Shown piece after piece: positions 54,987 through 63,905 of a DNA stretch of 64,000 nucleotides (the first letter of the stretch is position 1; every line of letters starts with the position of its first letter). Where the stretch lies: the NCBI RefSeq assembly GCF_007860095.1, contig NZ_SJPT01000011.1:96011-160010 (forward strand), given 5' to 3'. Under the pieces are notes generated by a model. It searched no databases and was not told where the DNA came from. It worked only from the letters and a program-made list of their open reading frames with translations. Position numbers and translations under genes: made by a program. This stretch comes from Novipirellula galeiformis. GTDB taxonomy: Bacteria; Planctomycetota; Planctomycetia; Pirellulales; Pirellulaceae.

Positions 54987-57347
54987 ATGAATTTGCGGTT
55001 TTTGATTGCGTGCTCACTTCTGTGCCTGCTAAGCAGCTTGCCCGCGACCTTTGCAATGGAGTCGTCATCCAATTCTCGTCCGCATGAGGGGGCACACGGC
55101 GATGTCAACGCCGACGATCGTGCTACCGACGCGGGGCACAGCTTTCATGGGGAAGCGTTCAACGAGGGACCCCGGCAACGCGCGGTGAAGGCTTCGGGGA
55201 TGGCGAAGATTCACTTCCCGACGTCGACCCAGTCCGACGAGGCTCAGCAGTTTTTCGAGCAAGGTGTCGCTCAATTGCACGGGTTTTTGTACCTCGAAGC
55301 CGAGCGATCGTTTCGACAAGCCGCCAAGGCCGATCCCGAGCTCGCTATCGCCTACTGGGGCATGGCGATGGCCAATGCGAACAATCCAAAACGTGCCAGA
55401 GGATTGATTGATGAAGCTGAGCAGAAGAAGGACAAAGGCGCCGACAAACGTGAGAAGCTTTACATCGAAGCGCACGCTCGCTACTTGCCAAAATTTGGCG
55501 ATGACGCCCCCGAGGATGATGTCGACGCCAAACGGAAACGCGCGGAGCGTTACATCGCTGATCTTGAGAAACTCTTGCACGAGTATCCCGAAGACATTGA
55601 AGCCAAGGCGTTTTTGGTCCTGAGGATCTGGCTCTCCGATCGTGAAGGCGTGAAATTGGCCAGCCGGCATGCGGTCAATGCATTGCTAAGCGAGATTTTT
55701 GCCGTCGATCCGATGCATCCTGCGCATCACTACCGAATTCATTTATGGGATTCTGCGCATCCGAAGTCGGCGTTAGAGTCGTCGGCAAAATGCGGTCCCT
55801 CGATGCCGGGCGTCGCCCACATGTGGCATATGCCGGGGCATATCTATTCCAAACTTCACCGTTATGCTGACGCGGCGTGGCAACAAGAAGCATCGGCGCG
55901 AGTGGATCATGCTCATATCGCCCAAGCGGGATTGATACCGGACCAAATTCACAATTTTGCGCATAACAACGAGTGGCTCATTCGCAACCTGCTGTTCATC
56001 GGTCGCATCAATGATGCGGTCGACCAAGCTAAAAATCTGGTCTCGCTTCCTCAACACCCACGCTACAACACGCTCAAGAAACGTGGCAGCTACAAGTACG
56101 GGCGCGAACGCTTGCTGCAATCGTTTACGGAGTACGGTTTGTGGGATGAATTGATCCAACACTCGGGTGGCTTCTATTTGCCGTTCACGTCCGACGCGGT
56201 TCAGGAAGAGGAGTTGCTGGGGTGGTTGGCGGTGGCTCATTTCCGTACGGGTAAGGCGGGTCGTGGCGCGAAAACGCTCCGCACGCTGATTCGTCGCCGA
56301 ATCGCCTTGGAAACCCAGTTGTTAGACCTCGCGGACAAATCGGCTGCCAAAAACAGCAAAGCCGACAAGCAAGAGTCTGGATCCGATGACGACAGCGGCA
56401 AGGAAGCGGAGCCGGCCGAGAAAGCAGTGACCGCCGAAGAGCTACGCTCGCATCTGAAAGCATTGCGGCCGATCATCGCCCGTGCGTCCGCGGCGGGCGC
56501 CACCCACCGCAAAGAACCCGAAAAGGTCAAAACGCTTGCCGAAAAAGCAAAGCTCGATGCATTGATCAAAGCGCAATGGTTGGCGGATGCGGGGGACGTG
56601 GAATCAGCCTTGGAGATCACAAAATCGGAGCGAAAGAAACGTGAAGGCCAAGTTCGTCCCGTGGCAATTTTGGTCGACCTGTTGTGGCGAAATGGCGAGA
56701 AAGACGAAGCGAAGAAACAGTTTGAGACGCTGCGTACGCTGGCTGCCGATGCGGACATCGATACCCCCATGCTGAATCGACTCCGTCACATTGCAAAATT
56801 CGCTGGAGTGCAAGGCGATTGGCGGATCAAACGCGAACCGGCAAAGGACCTTGGCGAACGCCCGCCACTAGAGTCGCTTGGCCCTTTTCGTTGGGAACCC
56901 AATCAAGCTTCTTCCTGGGAAGCCAAATTGCCCGATGGCACACCGACCCACAGTAAAGAACTCAGCGGACGTCCACGCTTGGTCGTCTTCTATCTCGGCT
57001 TTGGTTGCTTGCACTGCATGGAACAATTGCACGCGCTCTCACCCAAGCTAGAGGCGTTCCAGGAGGCGGGAATCGAGATCATCGCGATCAGCACCGAAGA
57101 CTCGGAAACCCTAACGACCGGAATCGACGATTTCGACAAACCAATTTCGATTCCCTTGATTGCCGATCCCGAACACGCCGTATTCAAGTCGTACCGGTGC
57201 TGGGACGATTTCGAAGACCAGCCGTTACACGGCACTTTTTTGATTGATTCTAATGATCGTGTTCGTTGGCAGGATATCGGCTACGAACCGTTCATGGACG
57301 TCGATTTCTTGTTGGAAGAATCACAGCGGTTACTGACATTGCCTTAG
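54987..57347 (+). CDS. secreted TPR protein with C-terminal thioredoxin-fold (redoxin) domain
   Basis: I choose the ATG at 54987, where a signal peptide begins (NLRFLIACSLLCLLSSLPATF); the frame is open from 54843. The 786-residue protein has TPR-like helical repeats over about 70-600 (QFFEQGVAQLHGFLYLEAER, ELAIAYWGMAMANANN and MWHMPGHIYSKLHRYADAAW). A C-terminal AhpC/TSA-type thioredoxin fold (about 630-786) has CxxC at Cys674-Leu-His-Cys677 in YLGFGCLHCMEQL. A lysine- and glutamate-rich spacer lies at about 440-490. The CxxC and export suggest a periplasmic thiol reductase or redox carrier. It lies downstream of a two-haem cytochrome. Confidence 0.85.
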   Translation: MNLRFLIACSLLCLLSSLPATFAMESSSNSRPHEGAHGDVNADDRATDAGHSFHGEAFNEGPRQRAVKASGMAKIHFPTSTQSDEAQQFFEQGVAQLHGFLYLEAERSFRQAAKADPELAIAYWGMAMANANNPKRARGLIDEAEQKKDKGADKREKLYIEAHARYLPKFGDDAPEDDVDAKRKRAERYIADLEKLLHEYPEDIEAKAFLVLRIWLSDREGVKLASRHAVNALLSEIFAVDPMHPAHHYRIHLWDSAHPKSALESSAKCGPSMPGVAHMWHMPGHIYSKLHRYADAAWQQEASARVDHAHIAQAGLIPDQIHNFAHNNEWLIRNLLFIGRINDAVDQAKNLVSLPQHPRYNTLKKRGSYKYGRERLLQSFTEYGLWDELIQHSGGFYLPFTSDAVQEEELLGWLAVAHFRTGKAGRGAKTLRTLIRRRIALETQLLDLADKSAAKNSKADKQESGSDDDSGKEAEPAEKAVTAEELRSHLKALRPIIARASAAGATHRKEPEKVKTLAEKAKLDALIKAQWLADAGDVESALEITKSERKKREGQVRPVAILVDLLWRNGEKDEAKKQFETLRTLAADADIDTPMLNRLRHIAKFAGVQGDWRIKREPAKDLGERPPLESLGPFRWEPNQASSWEAKLPDGTPTHSKELSGRPRLVVFYLGFGCLHCMEQLHALSPKLEAFQEAGIEIIAISTEDSETLTTGIDDFDKPISIPLIADPEHAVFKSYRCWDDFEDQPLHGTFLIDSNDRVRWQDIGYEPFMDVDFLLEESQRLLTLP

Positions 57348-57408
57348 CGTTTGATGTCTCGCGTTTGATGACCAGCGCGCCGGCGCCCCCTTTGATGAAT
57401 GGACAACC

Positions 57409-59613
57409 ATGCTCCCATGCACTCGGATTTCGTTCTCGCTGACGTTTTGTTTGGCAACCCTGGGTTCGGTCTGCACCAGCGTGCTGGCGGAAACCCCACG
57501 CGTGTTCACCGCCGAGCGAAAACCCGCCGATCATCGCTTGGATGAGTTGCGGACGCTCAATGGCTACTTTCCCTTCAAAGTGGTCTCGTCGAAGCAGCAA
57601 TGGGAAACACGCGCTGCCGAAATCCGACGACGCATTCTGGTCTCGCAAGGGCTGTGGCCGCTGCCGACCAAGACCGAGCTCAATGCGGTCGTCCATGGAC
57701 GCGTCGAACGCGAGGATTACGTGGTCGATCGTGTTTTCTTTGAGAGCATCCCGGGGCACTTTGTGACCGGTAGCTTGTACCGACCCAAAGGCAAACAAGG
57801 GCCATTCCCAGCGGTGCTCTCGCCGCATGGCCATTGGAAAGACGGCCGCATGTATGACGCGGGTGAAGCGGGAGTCAAACAGCAGATTGAGATTGGAGGC
57901 GAAAAATTCGAGGTCGGAGGACGCCATCCGATTCAAGCCCGGGCGGTTCAGTTGGCGCGGATGGGATGCATCGTGCTCTCGTACGACATGACCGGCGAAG
58001 CCGATGCGATCCAATTGGCTCATCGCCCTCAGCAGTGGTCGCACCTCGATACAGCCAAAGATTGGGGGTTCTTCAGCGTTCAAGCCGACCTGCGACTGCA
58101 AAACATGATGGGGCTGCAAACGTGGAACTCGGTGCGTGCGATCGATTTCCTGCTCCAATTGGATGATGTCGATCCCACACGGATCGGAGTGACCGGAGCT
58201 AGTGGCGGAGGCACGCAATCGATGATCGTCGCGGCCATCGATGAACGCATCGCTGCGGCGATGCCATGTGTGATGGTTTCGACCGAGATGCAAGGAGGTT
58301 GTACGTGCGAGAACGCCTCACTACTGCGAATCGATCAAGGCAACATCGATATCGCAGCCGCGATCGCACCGCGGGCGCTTGGCTTGACGGCGGCCGACGA
58401 TTGGACTCTCCGTTTGGAAACCAAAGGCTATCCCGAGCTACGCGACCTCTACACCATGCTTGGGGTTCCCGGTCACTTGACCGCGGTGTTTCATACTCAA
58501 TTCCAGCACAACTACAATTACGTCAATCGTGCCGCGATGTACGCGTTTTTCAACCAGCATTTCAAGCTGGGCCACGAAACGATTGAAGAGCGAGACTTCA
58601 CTCCGCTTTCGATCGACGAGGCGACCGTTTGGACGCAATCGCATCCGCGTCCAAGCGATGACCAAATCGGCGACGTGCACGAGATCAACTTGCTCAAACG
58701 CATGACCGCTGACTCGGATCAAATCATGCATTCGCTGCTGCCAAAAAACGCGGCCGAACTGGCGGAGTTCCGCCGTGTGGTCGGAGGGGCGTGGGAGACC
58801 ATTCTGGGACGCCGATATGATCAAGTCGGAACCGTTTCCTTTGACGTCACCACGCAAACCCAACAATCCGGATTGACCATGGATGCGGGAACGTTGACCC
58901 ATCAGGAAGCTCGTGAACAGATCCCGATGATCGATATTTATGATCCCCAAACGCCGCTCGCTGGCGTCATGATTCTGTTGTCGGACCATGGCAAATCCGC
59001 TGCGTTCCGCGATGGCAACGTCAACGAAGCGGTCATGAAGTGGACCGCAAAAGGCTACCGCGTGTTGGTGGCGGATCTATTCGGACAAGGTGAATTTCAA
59101 GATTTCGGCATCCCCGCGGACTCACAACGGATGTGGTACCAGCAAACCGGGACGGTCGGTTGGCAGCTTTATTCGGGATTCACTCATGGATACAACCATC
59201 CTTTGTTTGTCCAACGCACTCATGACGTTTTGTCGTTGGTGAAGTATGCCAGCACGCTTGTGGCTCCACCGCAGATCCGAATGATCGGAGTGGGGACAAC
59301 GGGCGGACCGATCGCAATCGCAGCGACGAGCCAATTGGGGAATCATTCGATCGGGCAAACGATCATCGATTCCGCCGGGTTTTCATTTTCGTCGTTAACC
59401 GAGCACAGCGATCCGATGTTTGTTCCCGGCGCGGTGAAGTATTTTGGCATGGATGGTTTGCTCGCCCTCTCGGCTCCGCATCGGGTGACCGTCATCGGCC
59501 AACCTCCTGCGACGTTTGTGAACGACGCGTATCACGCGGCCGGCGAACCCGAGCGATTTCGACAAGTCGAGCGATTCAATGCGATCGCCGATTTTATTCT
59601 GGATGAATTCTAG
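57409..59613 (+). CDS. secreted alpha/beta-hydrolase (acetylxylan esterase-like), two-domain
   Basis: The 734-residue protein has a signal peptide (SLTFCLATLGSVCTSVLA), then an alpha/beta-hydrolase domain (about 80-400) with nucleophile Ser265 in GVTGASGGGTQ, the oxyanion motif SPHGHW and FHTQFQHNYNYVNRAAMYAFF near the expected His. This resembles the acetylxylan-esterase/AXE1 group. The second half (about 480-734) also looks like an alpha/beta hydrolase (MILLSDHGKSAAF, GYRVLVADLFGQGEF), but its nucleophile-elbow position reads GVGTTGG, so no serine is present there. It probably cleaves sugar esters in the periplasm; only the first domain should be active. It follows the TPR-redoxin gene by 61 bases. 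Confidence 0.8.
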   Translation: MLPCTRISFSLTFCLATLGSVCTSVLAETPRVFTAERKPADHRLDELRTLNGYFPFKVVSSKQQWETRAAEIRRRILVSQGLWPLPTKTELNAVVHGRVEREDYVVDRVFFESIPGHFVTGSLYRPKGKQGPFPAVLSPHGHWKDGRMYDAGEAGVKQQIEIGGEKFEVGGRHPIQARAVQLARMGCIVLSYDMTGEADAIQLAHRPQQWSHLDTAKDWGFFSVQADLRLQNMMGLQTWNSVRAIDFLLQLDDVDPTRIGVTGASGGGTQSMIVAAIDERIAAAMPCVMVSTEMQGGCTCENASLLRIDQGNIDIAAAIAPRALGLTAADDWTLRLETKGYPELRDLYTMLGVPGHLTAVFHTQFQHNYNYVNRAAMYAFFNQHFKLGHETIEERDFTPLSIDEATVWTQSHPRPSDDQIGDVHEINLLKRMTADSDQIMHSLLPKNAAELAEFRRVVGGAWETILGRRYDQVGTVSFDVTTQTQQSGLTMDAGTLTHQEAREQIPMIDIYDPQTPLAGVMILLSDHGKSAAFRDGNVNEAVMKWTAKGYRVLVADLFGQGEFQDFGIPADSQRMWYQQTGTVGWQLYSGFTHGYNHPLFVQRTHDVLSLVKYASTLVAPPQIRMIGVGTTGGPIAIAATSQLGNHSIGQTIIDSAGFSFSSLTEHSDPMFVPGAVKYFGMDGLLALSAPHRVTVIGQPPATFVNDAYHAAGEPERFRQVERFNAIADFILDEF

Positions 59614-59893
59614 ATCGCACTGCTTGGTGTCAGCGGGAAGGCGAGGCGTCCCCCGACGTTTTGAGGACATCATCATCCGGCGTGTTCGCTTTGAAGTTGC
59701 GCCCACCGATGTACTCCGCGCCGAAAGCCTCGCAATTTGCCGAGCCTGAGCCCAACGGGCCAGGTTTTCGATGCCTAGGAACCTAAGGGCCAACGGCCCG
59801 GCCAAATTCGAAAACGGACGCGTCCGGAGATGAACACCGCGTGTCGGGCCCGTGGAGAGGTGGGGGCTACAATGCCACGGCCAAACAATGTTC
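59614..59893. other. convergent spacer holding family D copy 2
   Basis: The spacer lies between the hydrolase (plus) and the small membrane gene (minus). Family D copy 2 is at about 59711-59803, inverted relative to copy 1. A palindromic ggacgcgtcc follows at about 59817-59826. No gene is seen. Confidence 0.5.
59711..59803. repeat. dispersed repeat family D, copy 2 (inverted)
   Basis: The reverse complement of this stretch aligns along its length with 6332-6424: gggccgttgg-ccctt, gttcctaggcatcg, ctggcccgttgggct and ggcaaattgcgaggctttcgg. Short gaps and base changes occur throughout. Confidence 0.65.
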
Positions 59894-60310
59894 TTAAGCC
59901 GTGAACATGCAGCGCCGGACCATGGCGATCGTGGCCAATTGATCGCCGTTTAGTTTCATTTTGGTTTTGGCGACCGTTAACGCCGAATCAAAGTGATGCT
60001 CGGCTAAGAAGAGCGTGGCGGGTTGTTCGAGGGATGCCGCCGTGGCCAGCGATTGCAGCAATTTGCAGCCTTTGTTTCCAATGCGATGGGCTCGGCACAA
60101 TTCGCTAAACAGAGAATGCTCGCAATGTTCATTGCGAGCCGCACTGCGGTGCACTTGCCACGCGATGATTGCGGACACGGTCACCACTGCGGCCGCGATC
60201 CAGACCCACGGGGTGGAGTCGCTCGTTTCGACTGCGGCGTCTTGGTAGCGTAGCGCAACGTCGCCCATTCGAGTTTCCGCGAATAAAAGGAATGACGATA
60301 GATGGGACAT
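59894..60310 (-). CDS. small single-pass membrane protein, function unknown
   Basis: The frame is open to 60598, but the ATG at 60310 (MSHLSSFLLFAETRMGDVAL) is the likely start, giving 138 residues. One hydrophobic segment is present (VWIAAAVVTVSAIIAWQV), followed by a soluble C-terminal part (SLFSELCRAHRIGNKGCKLL, PATLFLAEHHFDSALTVA). I do not recognise the family. It lies 106 bases after the HEAT-repeat gene on the same strand, so both may form one unit. Confidence 0.55.
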   Translation of the reverse strand: MSHLSSFLLFAETRMGDVALRYQDAAVETSDSTPWVWIAAAVVTVSAIIAWQVHRSAARNEHCEHSLFSELCRAHRIGNKGCKLLQSLATAASLEQPATLFLAEHHFDSALTVAKTKMKLNGDQLATIAMVRRCMFTA

Positions 60311-60416
60311 GGCTAATTCGAGAATGCAGTGAAGGTGAATGCAGTGAATGAGGCGTGTTTGAAACGCTTTGGGATTCCGCAACCATGGGAAACACCCGGT
60401 GTCGCATGAGCAACGT

Positions 60417-61958
60417 TTAGAGCGCGTCCATTGCTTGTCGGGTTTCGATTGCCTTGATCGCCGCATCGCGGACCGGGCAAGGGGGTAATCCCGACATCTC
60501 TTTGAGTAGATTGAGTGTGTTTTTGCTTTCCGCTCGCGACATGACTTGGCAAGCGAGCACCCGTGCGGCTTGGTGGTCTTCACGTGAGATTCGCTCAAAC
60601 GATTCGCTCAATAGGTCGACGGCGGCCAAGGCGTCGGCCGCGGCGATCGCATCGAGTCGTTTGCCGAGCACCGGGTGCCGCAATCCATCTCGAATCCGCG
60701 AAATGGCCTCGGTATCGATGGTCATCACGATTCGCCCCAATGCACGTCGATCTGCCTCGGGCATGCCTGATAATCGCTCCAGCATCGCTTCGGCGTGCAG
60801 CGGAGCGAGGATGCGGCGAACCGAGCGAACCAGCGAGGGGTCTCGATGGTCAAGCAAGTCGATCAAATTGGCTAACAGCGTTGCGGTTGGATCTTCGGCA
60901 ATCGCAGCTTGATTGTCAGCGGCGATCAAAATTGCGGAGGGGCCCCACACTTCATATTCAGGAACGACACATTTCATCATGCCTGAGACTGCCGCCGCGG
61001 TGCAACCTTGGCCATCTCGCTTGAGTGCGGCGACGATGGTGCGTAAGTACACAAGCGCATCGGCCCCCGATTGATTGTAAATGTGTACCGCCGCAGCGCG
61101 ATGGTTCGCGCTAATCGCGTCCATCAACGTCTCTTCTTCGGCACAACACTTCGGCATGCCGAGTTCCTGCAAATTCTTCAAAACCGTTACGCTCGGTTCG
61201 TCACCAATCGCACGCAATAGCGAATCGCGAAAAACATCATCCGTGCGATTCGATAAAATTTCTAACAAGGAATGAGGGACCTTGCGGCGACTAATGAACC
61301 CCGCCAACAACTCCACGATTCCGGCACGCTGGGTGGTTGCCAACCGGTTGCCAATCAATTGGCAATATTCCGATGAGGTTGAAACAAATGCACGCAACTC
61401 TGCATCGGCCCAGGCGGAGCCCACTAAGAACGCGTCAACGAGCCGTTCGTTTTTATGTTTTGCGATTCGCTTGGTTGATTCCGCCAACGCGGTGATCAGG
61501 GGCGCCCGCACCGATGGCTTGTCGCGATTCGCGCGTGCGTTATGCCCAAGCTCATGAGCCAATTGCAGGATTGCCTCCGACGCAGCGTCACGAACGATGT
61601 CCGATTCATGGGTTTCGGCCAGAGGGATCAGATTCACGATGGCACTGTGGAGTCCGATCGTCTCGGTCGCACCGATGGCATGAACCAGATTGGCGTCCTG
61701 GTCGCGCAGCGATTCTAGGATCGCCGGGGTGATCCATGCCTTGTGTTTTCGAAGCAGACTGTACGATTCGGGAGGAAAGACATTCCAGCGGGAAAGGACC
61801 GCTTCGGCGCACTGTGGCTCCTCTCGCTGCAGCAAAGCGGCGACGGCGCAGGTGCGCACCCTCTCTTCAGGATCTTCCATCGCAACCAACAACAGGTCCA
61901 AGGCAGCCGCATTGCGTGATTCAGCGAGCGTCGCGAAAGTTAAGAGCGGGCCTTGCAT
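60417..61958 (-). CDS. HEAT-repeat protein
   Basis: The protein (513 residues from the ATG at 61958; the frame is open to 62066) consists of helical HEAT-like repeats of about 35-40 residues: AALDLLLVAMEDPEERVRTC, VRDAASEAILQLAHELG, ALVYLRTIVAALKRDGQ, RDAAIKAIETRQAMDAL and others. Such solenoids serve as scaffolds. There is no catalytic motif or signal peptide. I prefer the internal start because residues 1-36 of the longer frame are basic and repeat-free, but both are possible. The order with the small membrane protein gene suggests co-transcription. Confidence 0.7.
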   Translation of the reverse strand: MQGPLLTFATLAESRNAAALDLLLVAMEDPEERVRTCAVAALLQREEPQCAEAVLSRWNVFPPESYSLLRKHKAWITPAILESLRDQDANLVHAIGATETIGLHSAIVNLIPLAETHESDIVRDAASEAILQLAHELGHNARANRDKPSVRAPLITALAESTKRIAKHKNERLVDAFLVGSAWADAELRAFVSTSSEYCQLIGNRLATTQRAGIVELLAGFISRRKVPHSLLEILSNRTDDVFRDSLLRAIGDEPSVTVLKNLQELGMPKCCAEEETLMDAISANHRAAAVHIYNQSGADALVYLRTIVAALKRDGQGCTAAAVSGMMKCVVPEYEVWGPSAILIAADNQAAIAEDPTATLLANLIDLLDHRDPSLVRSVRRILAPLHAEAMLERLSGMPEADRRALGRIVMTIDTEAISRIRDGLRHPVLGKRLDAIAAADALAAVDLLSESFERISREDHQAARVLACQVMSRAESKNTLNLLKEMSGLPPCPVRDAAIKAIETRQAMDAL

Positions 61959-62375
61959 GCTTTTTCTTCTGAGACGGTGTGGAGGGGAACTTGCATCTTT
62001 CCGACGCGTCACGGGGAGCAGATTCACCAGCGTGCGATCTCGAAAATCTAGCTCCATCGATGGCAAATGCTCGCTCGACTGCGCCGAATGTCCCTCGCCG
62101 CGTCCGGGAACCTACCCCCTGAGTCGGTACAAGCAAAACAATCCGACCAATCGGAACGCGCTTTGGCGTTTTGCCTAACCCCGGCAACGCGATTGTCCCC
62201 ACCAGCAGGGTTAACCGTGGTAACCGGGGCGCGAGTCTTTGTCGGTTCCGGCGGACGGCCCGTTTGCGCTATAATGATCGTTGGGGAGGCTGCCGATTTG
62301 TCGATATCCCTCTTTAACAGGCCGCCTGCTCGCTCTTACCTGCCTTGAAACGAACCTTTAACCCTTTGCAGTAAC
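61959..62375. other. divergent region with a promoter candidate
   Basis: About 415 bases lie before the small gene at 62376. The best signal is the TATAAT at 62270. No gene is seen; the short open frames have no coding character. Confidence 0.4.
62270..62275 (+). promoter_or_regulatory. candidate -10 box upstream of the small gene at 62376
   Basis: TATAAT in gcgcTATAATgatcg lies about 100 bases before the start. The region 17 bases upstream (ttccgg) is only a weak match for a -35 box. Confidence 0.4.
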
Positions 62376-62645
62376 ATGACACAGCGACCCGCTAACATCA
62401 TCCTTGAGGAATCCTTTTTGGACGTCCGCGCAAAGGTACTTGAGATCGCGGCGGTTCTGGATCGAGTGGATCGAGCTCTGAAGGAGGGCAAGCCACTCGA
62501 TGAAGACATCAGCGCGCGACGCGATAAGATTCATGACGCGATTCGGTTATTGCTGAGCGAGGAAACCGATCGAGCCGAACGCGTGCAGTTGCTGTTTTCG
62601 CGAAAGTACTCCCCCGCATGGCGATCGGAACTGAAGGTCGATTGA
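62376..62645 (+). CDS. small helical protein upstream of an EboB-like hydrolase
   Basis: This 89-residue, helix-rich protein is charged at both ends (FLDVRAKVLEIAAVLDRVDR; EETDRAERVQLLFSRKY). There is no membrane segment, signal peptide or recognised motif. It lies 99 bases before the TatD-like hydrolase on the same strand, and its compact predicted helices with consistent codon use suggest a real gene. It might be a conserved planctomycete partner of the hydrolase; this is inference. Confidence 0.6.
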   Translation: MTQRPANIILEESFLDVRAKVLEIAAVLDRVDRALKEGKPLDEDISARRDKIHDAIRLLLSEETDRAERVQLLFSRKYSPAWRSELKVD

Positions 62646-62744
62646 TCGCGAACCTGTACCAAACACCTCAGCGGTCGTTCGTTCGACACGCTCGGGGCCC
62701 CATCCTGCCTTTCCTACGACTTTTTGATTTTGAGCTAAATTGCT

Positions 62745-63563
62745 ATGGATTACATCGACCCGCACATTCACATGGTCTCTCGGATCACCGACGATTATGC
62801 AACGTTGGCGAGGATGGGGTGTGTCGCGATGAGCGAGCCAGCCTTTTGGGCTGGCTTTGATCGAGGAAGTGTCGATGGGTTCCGGGACTATTTCCGTCAA
62901 TTAACGGAGGTCGAACCCAAGCGAGCCGCCGCCTTCGGTATCCAGCACTTCACATGGCTGTGTATCAATGCCAAAGAGGCGGAGAACGTCTCGCTCTCAC
63001 GCGATGTGATTGCGATGATTCCCGAGTTCTTAGAGGCCTCGAATGTGTTGGGAATCGGCGAGATCGGTTTGAACAAGAATACGCGGAATGAATCGATCAT
63101 TTTTCTCGAGCACCTCGAACTCGCGATCAAACATGAGCAATCCATTTTGATTCACACGCCCCACTTGGAAGACAAGTTCCAAGGGACGCGGATGATTCTT
63201 GACATGCTGTCGGATGATTCACGCTTGGACCGCTCTCGCGTGTTAGTCGATCACGTCGAAGAGCACACCATTGCCGAAGTGCTCGACCGCGGTTTTTGGG
63301 CCGGAATGACGCTCTATCCCGTCACAAAATGTACGCCCGAAAGGGCCGCCGACATGATCGAGATGTGTGGTGGGGAACGATTGCTGGCAAATTCCGCTGG
63401 CGATTGGGGACCCAGCAAACCGACGGCAGTTCCCGATTTGATTTTTGAGTTGCGCCGCCGCGGCCATCGGGAATCGTTGATTCGAAAAGTGGTTTACGAT
63501 AACCCGATCGAGTTTTTCTCGCAGAGTCGCAATTTCAATTTCAAGCCACGCGATGCCTCTTAA
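62745..63563 (+). CDS. TatD-family metal-dependent hydrolase, EboB-like
   Basis: The 272-residue protein is a TIM-barrel metallohydrolase with the metal motif DPHIHM (His7, His9), a conserved Glu in GIGEIGLNKNT, LIHTPH (about 136-141) and VLVDHVEEH. Its opening YIDPHIHMVSRITDDYATL and SEPAFWAGFDRGSVDGFRDY match the cyanobacterial EboB proteins as I remember them, more than TatD nucleases. In cyanobacteria eboA-F act in export of a pigment precursor. Here only the 89-residue gene is upstream and no other ebo genes are visible before the window ends. Substrate unknown. Confidence 0.8.
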   Translation: MDYIDPHIHMVSRITDDYATLARMGCVAMSEPAFWAGFDRGSVDGFRDYFRQLTEVEPKRAAAFGIQHFTWLCINAKEAENVSLSRDVIAMIPEFLEASNVLGIGEIGLNKNTRNESIIFLEHLELAIKHEQSILIHTPHLEDKFQGTRMILDMLSDDSRLDRSRVLVDHVEEHTIAEVLDRGFWAGMTLYPVTKCTPERAADMIEMCGGERLLANSAGDWGPSKPTAVPDLIFELRRRGHRESLIRKVVYDNPIEFFSQSRNFNFKPRDAS

Positions 63564-63905
63564 CGATCGACAGAATCGAGCACGTGGCCGGTTCCAACCA
63601 TCCGCGAAGTTTTGCTACATTGCAAACGCAACGAACATTCGCACGGGTTGGCTTGTCTAAACGCGGACGCGTTTTGAAGTAACGCGATTGCATTTTTACG
63701 TAGCAAATCATAACCCGAAGCGTAAGCGAGGGACGGCGTCAAAAATGAGATTCCCGCGCACAGGCTACGGCTGGCACCCTGATTCCTAGCTGTAACGCAG
63801 CGCTAAGCAGGTAGGTCAGGAGTCTTTCGGGAGATTAGCCGTTTTGGCGTTAGCCACGGTTCACGCGGTTCACGCGGTTCAACCGGGGCTAACGCCCAAT
63901 GGCAC
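63564..63905. other. intergenic stretch with repeats
   Basis: This gap holds the acgcgttttgaagtaacgcg sequence near 63668, resembling the candidate terminator at 2818, and then the truncated family A element. No gene is seen. Confidence 0.4.
63802..63900. repeat. family A palindrome, truncated copy 4
   Basis: The left terminus ctaagcaggtaggtcaggag, the inner arm ggcgttagccacggtt and cggggctaacgccca are present, with an extra ggttcacgc inserted three times near 63861-63880. The right terminal repeat is missing; the element ends at the putative gene's 3' end. Confidence 0.75.
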
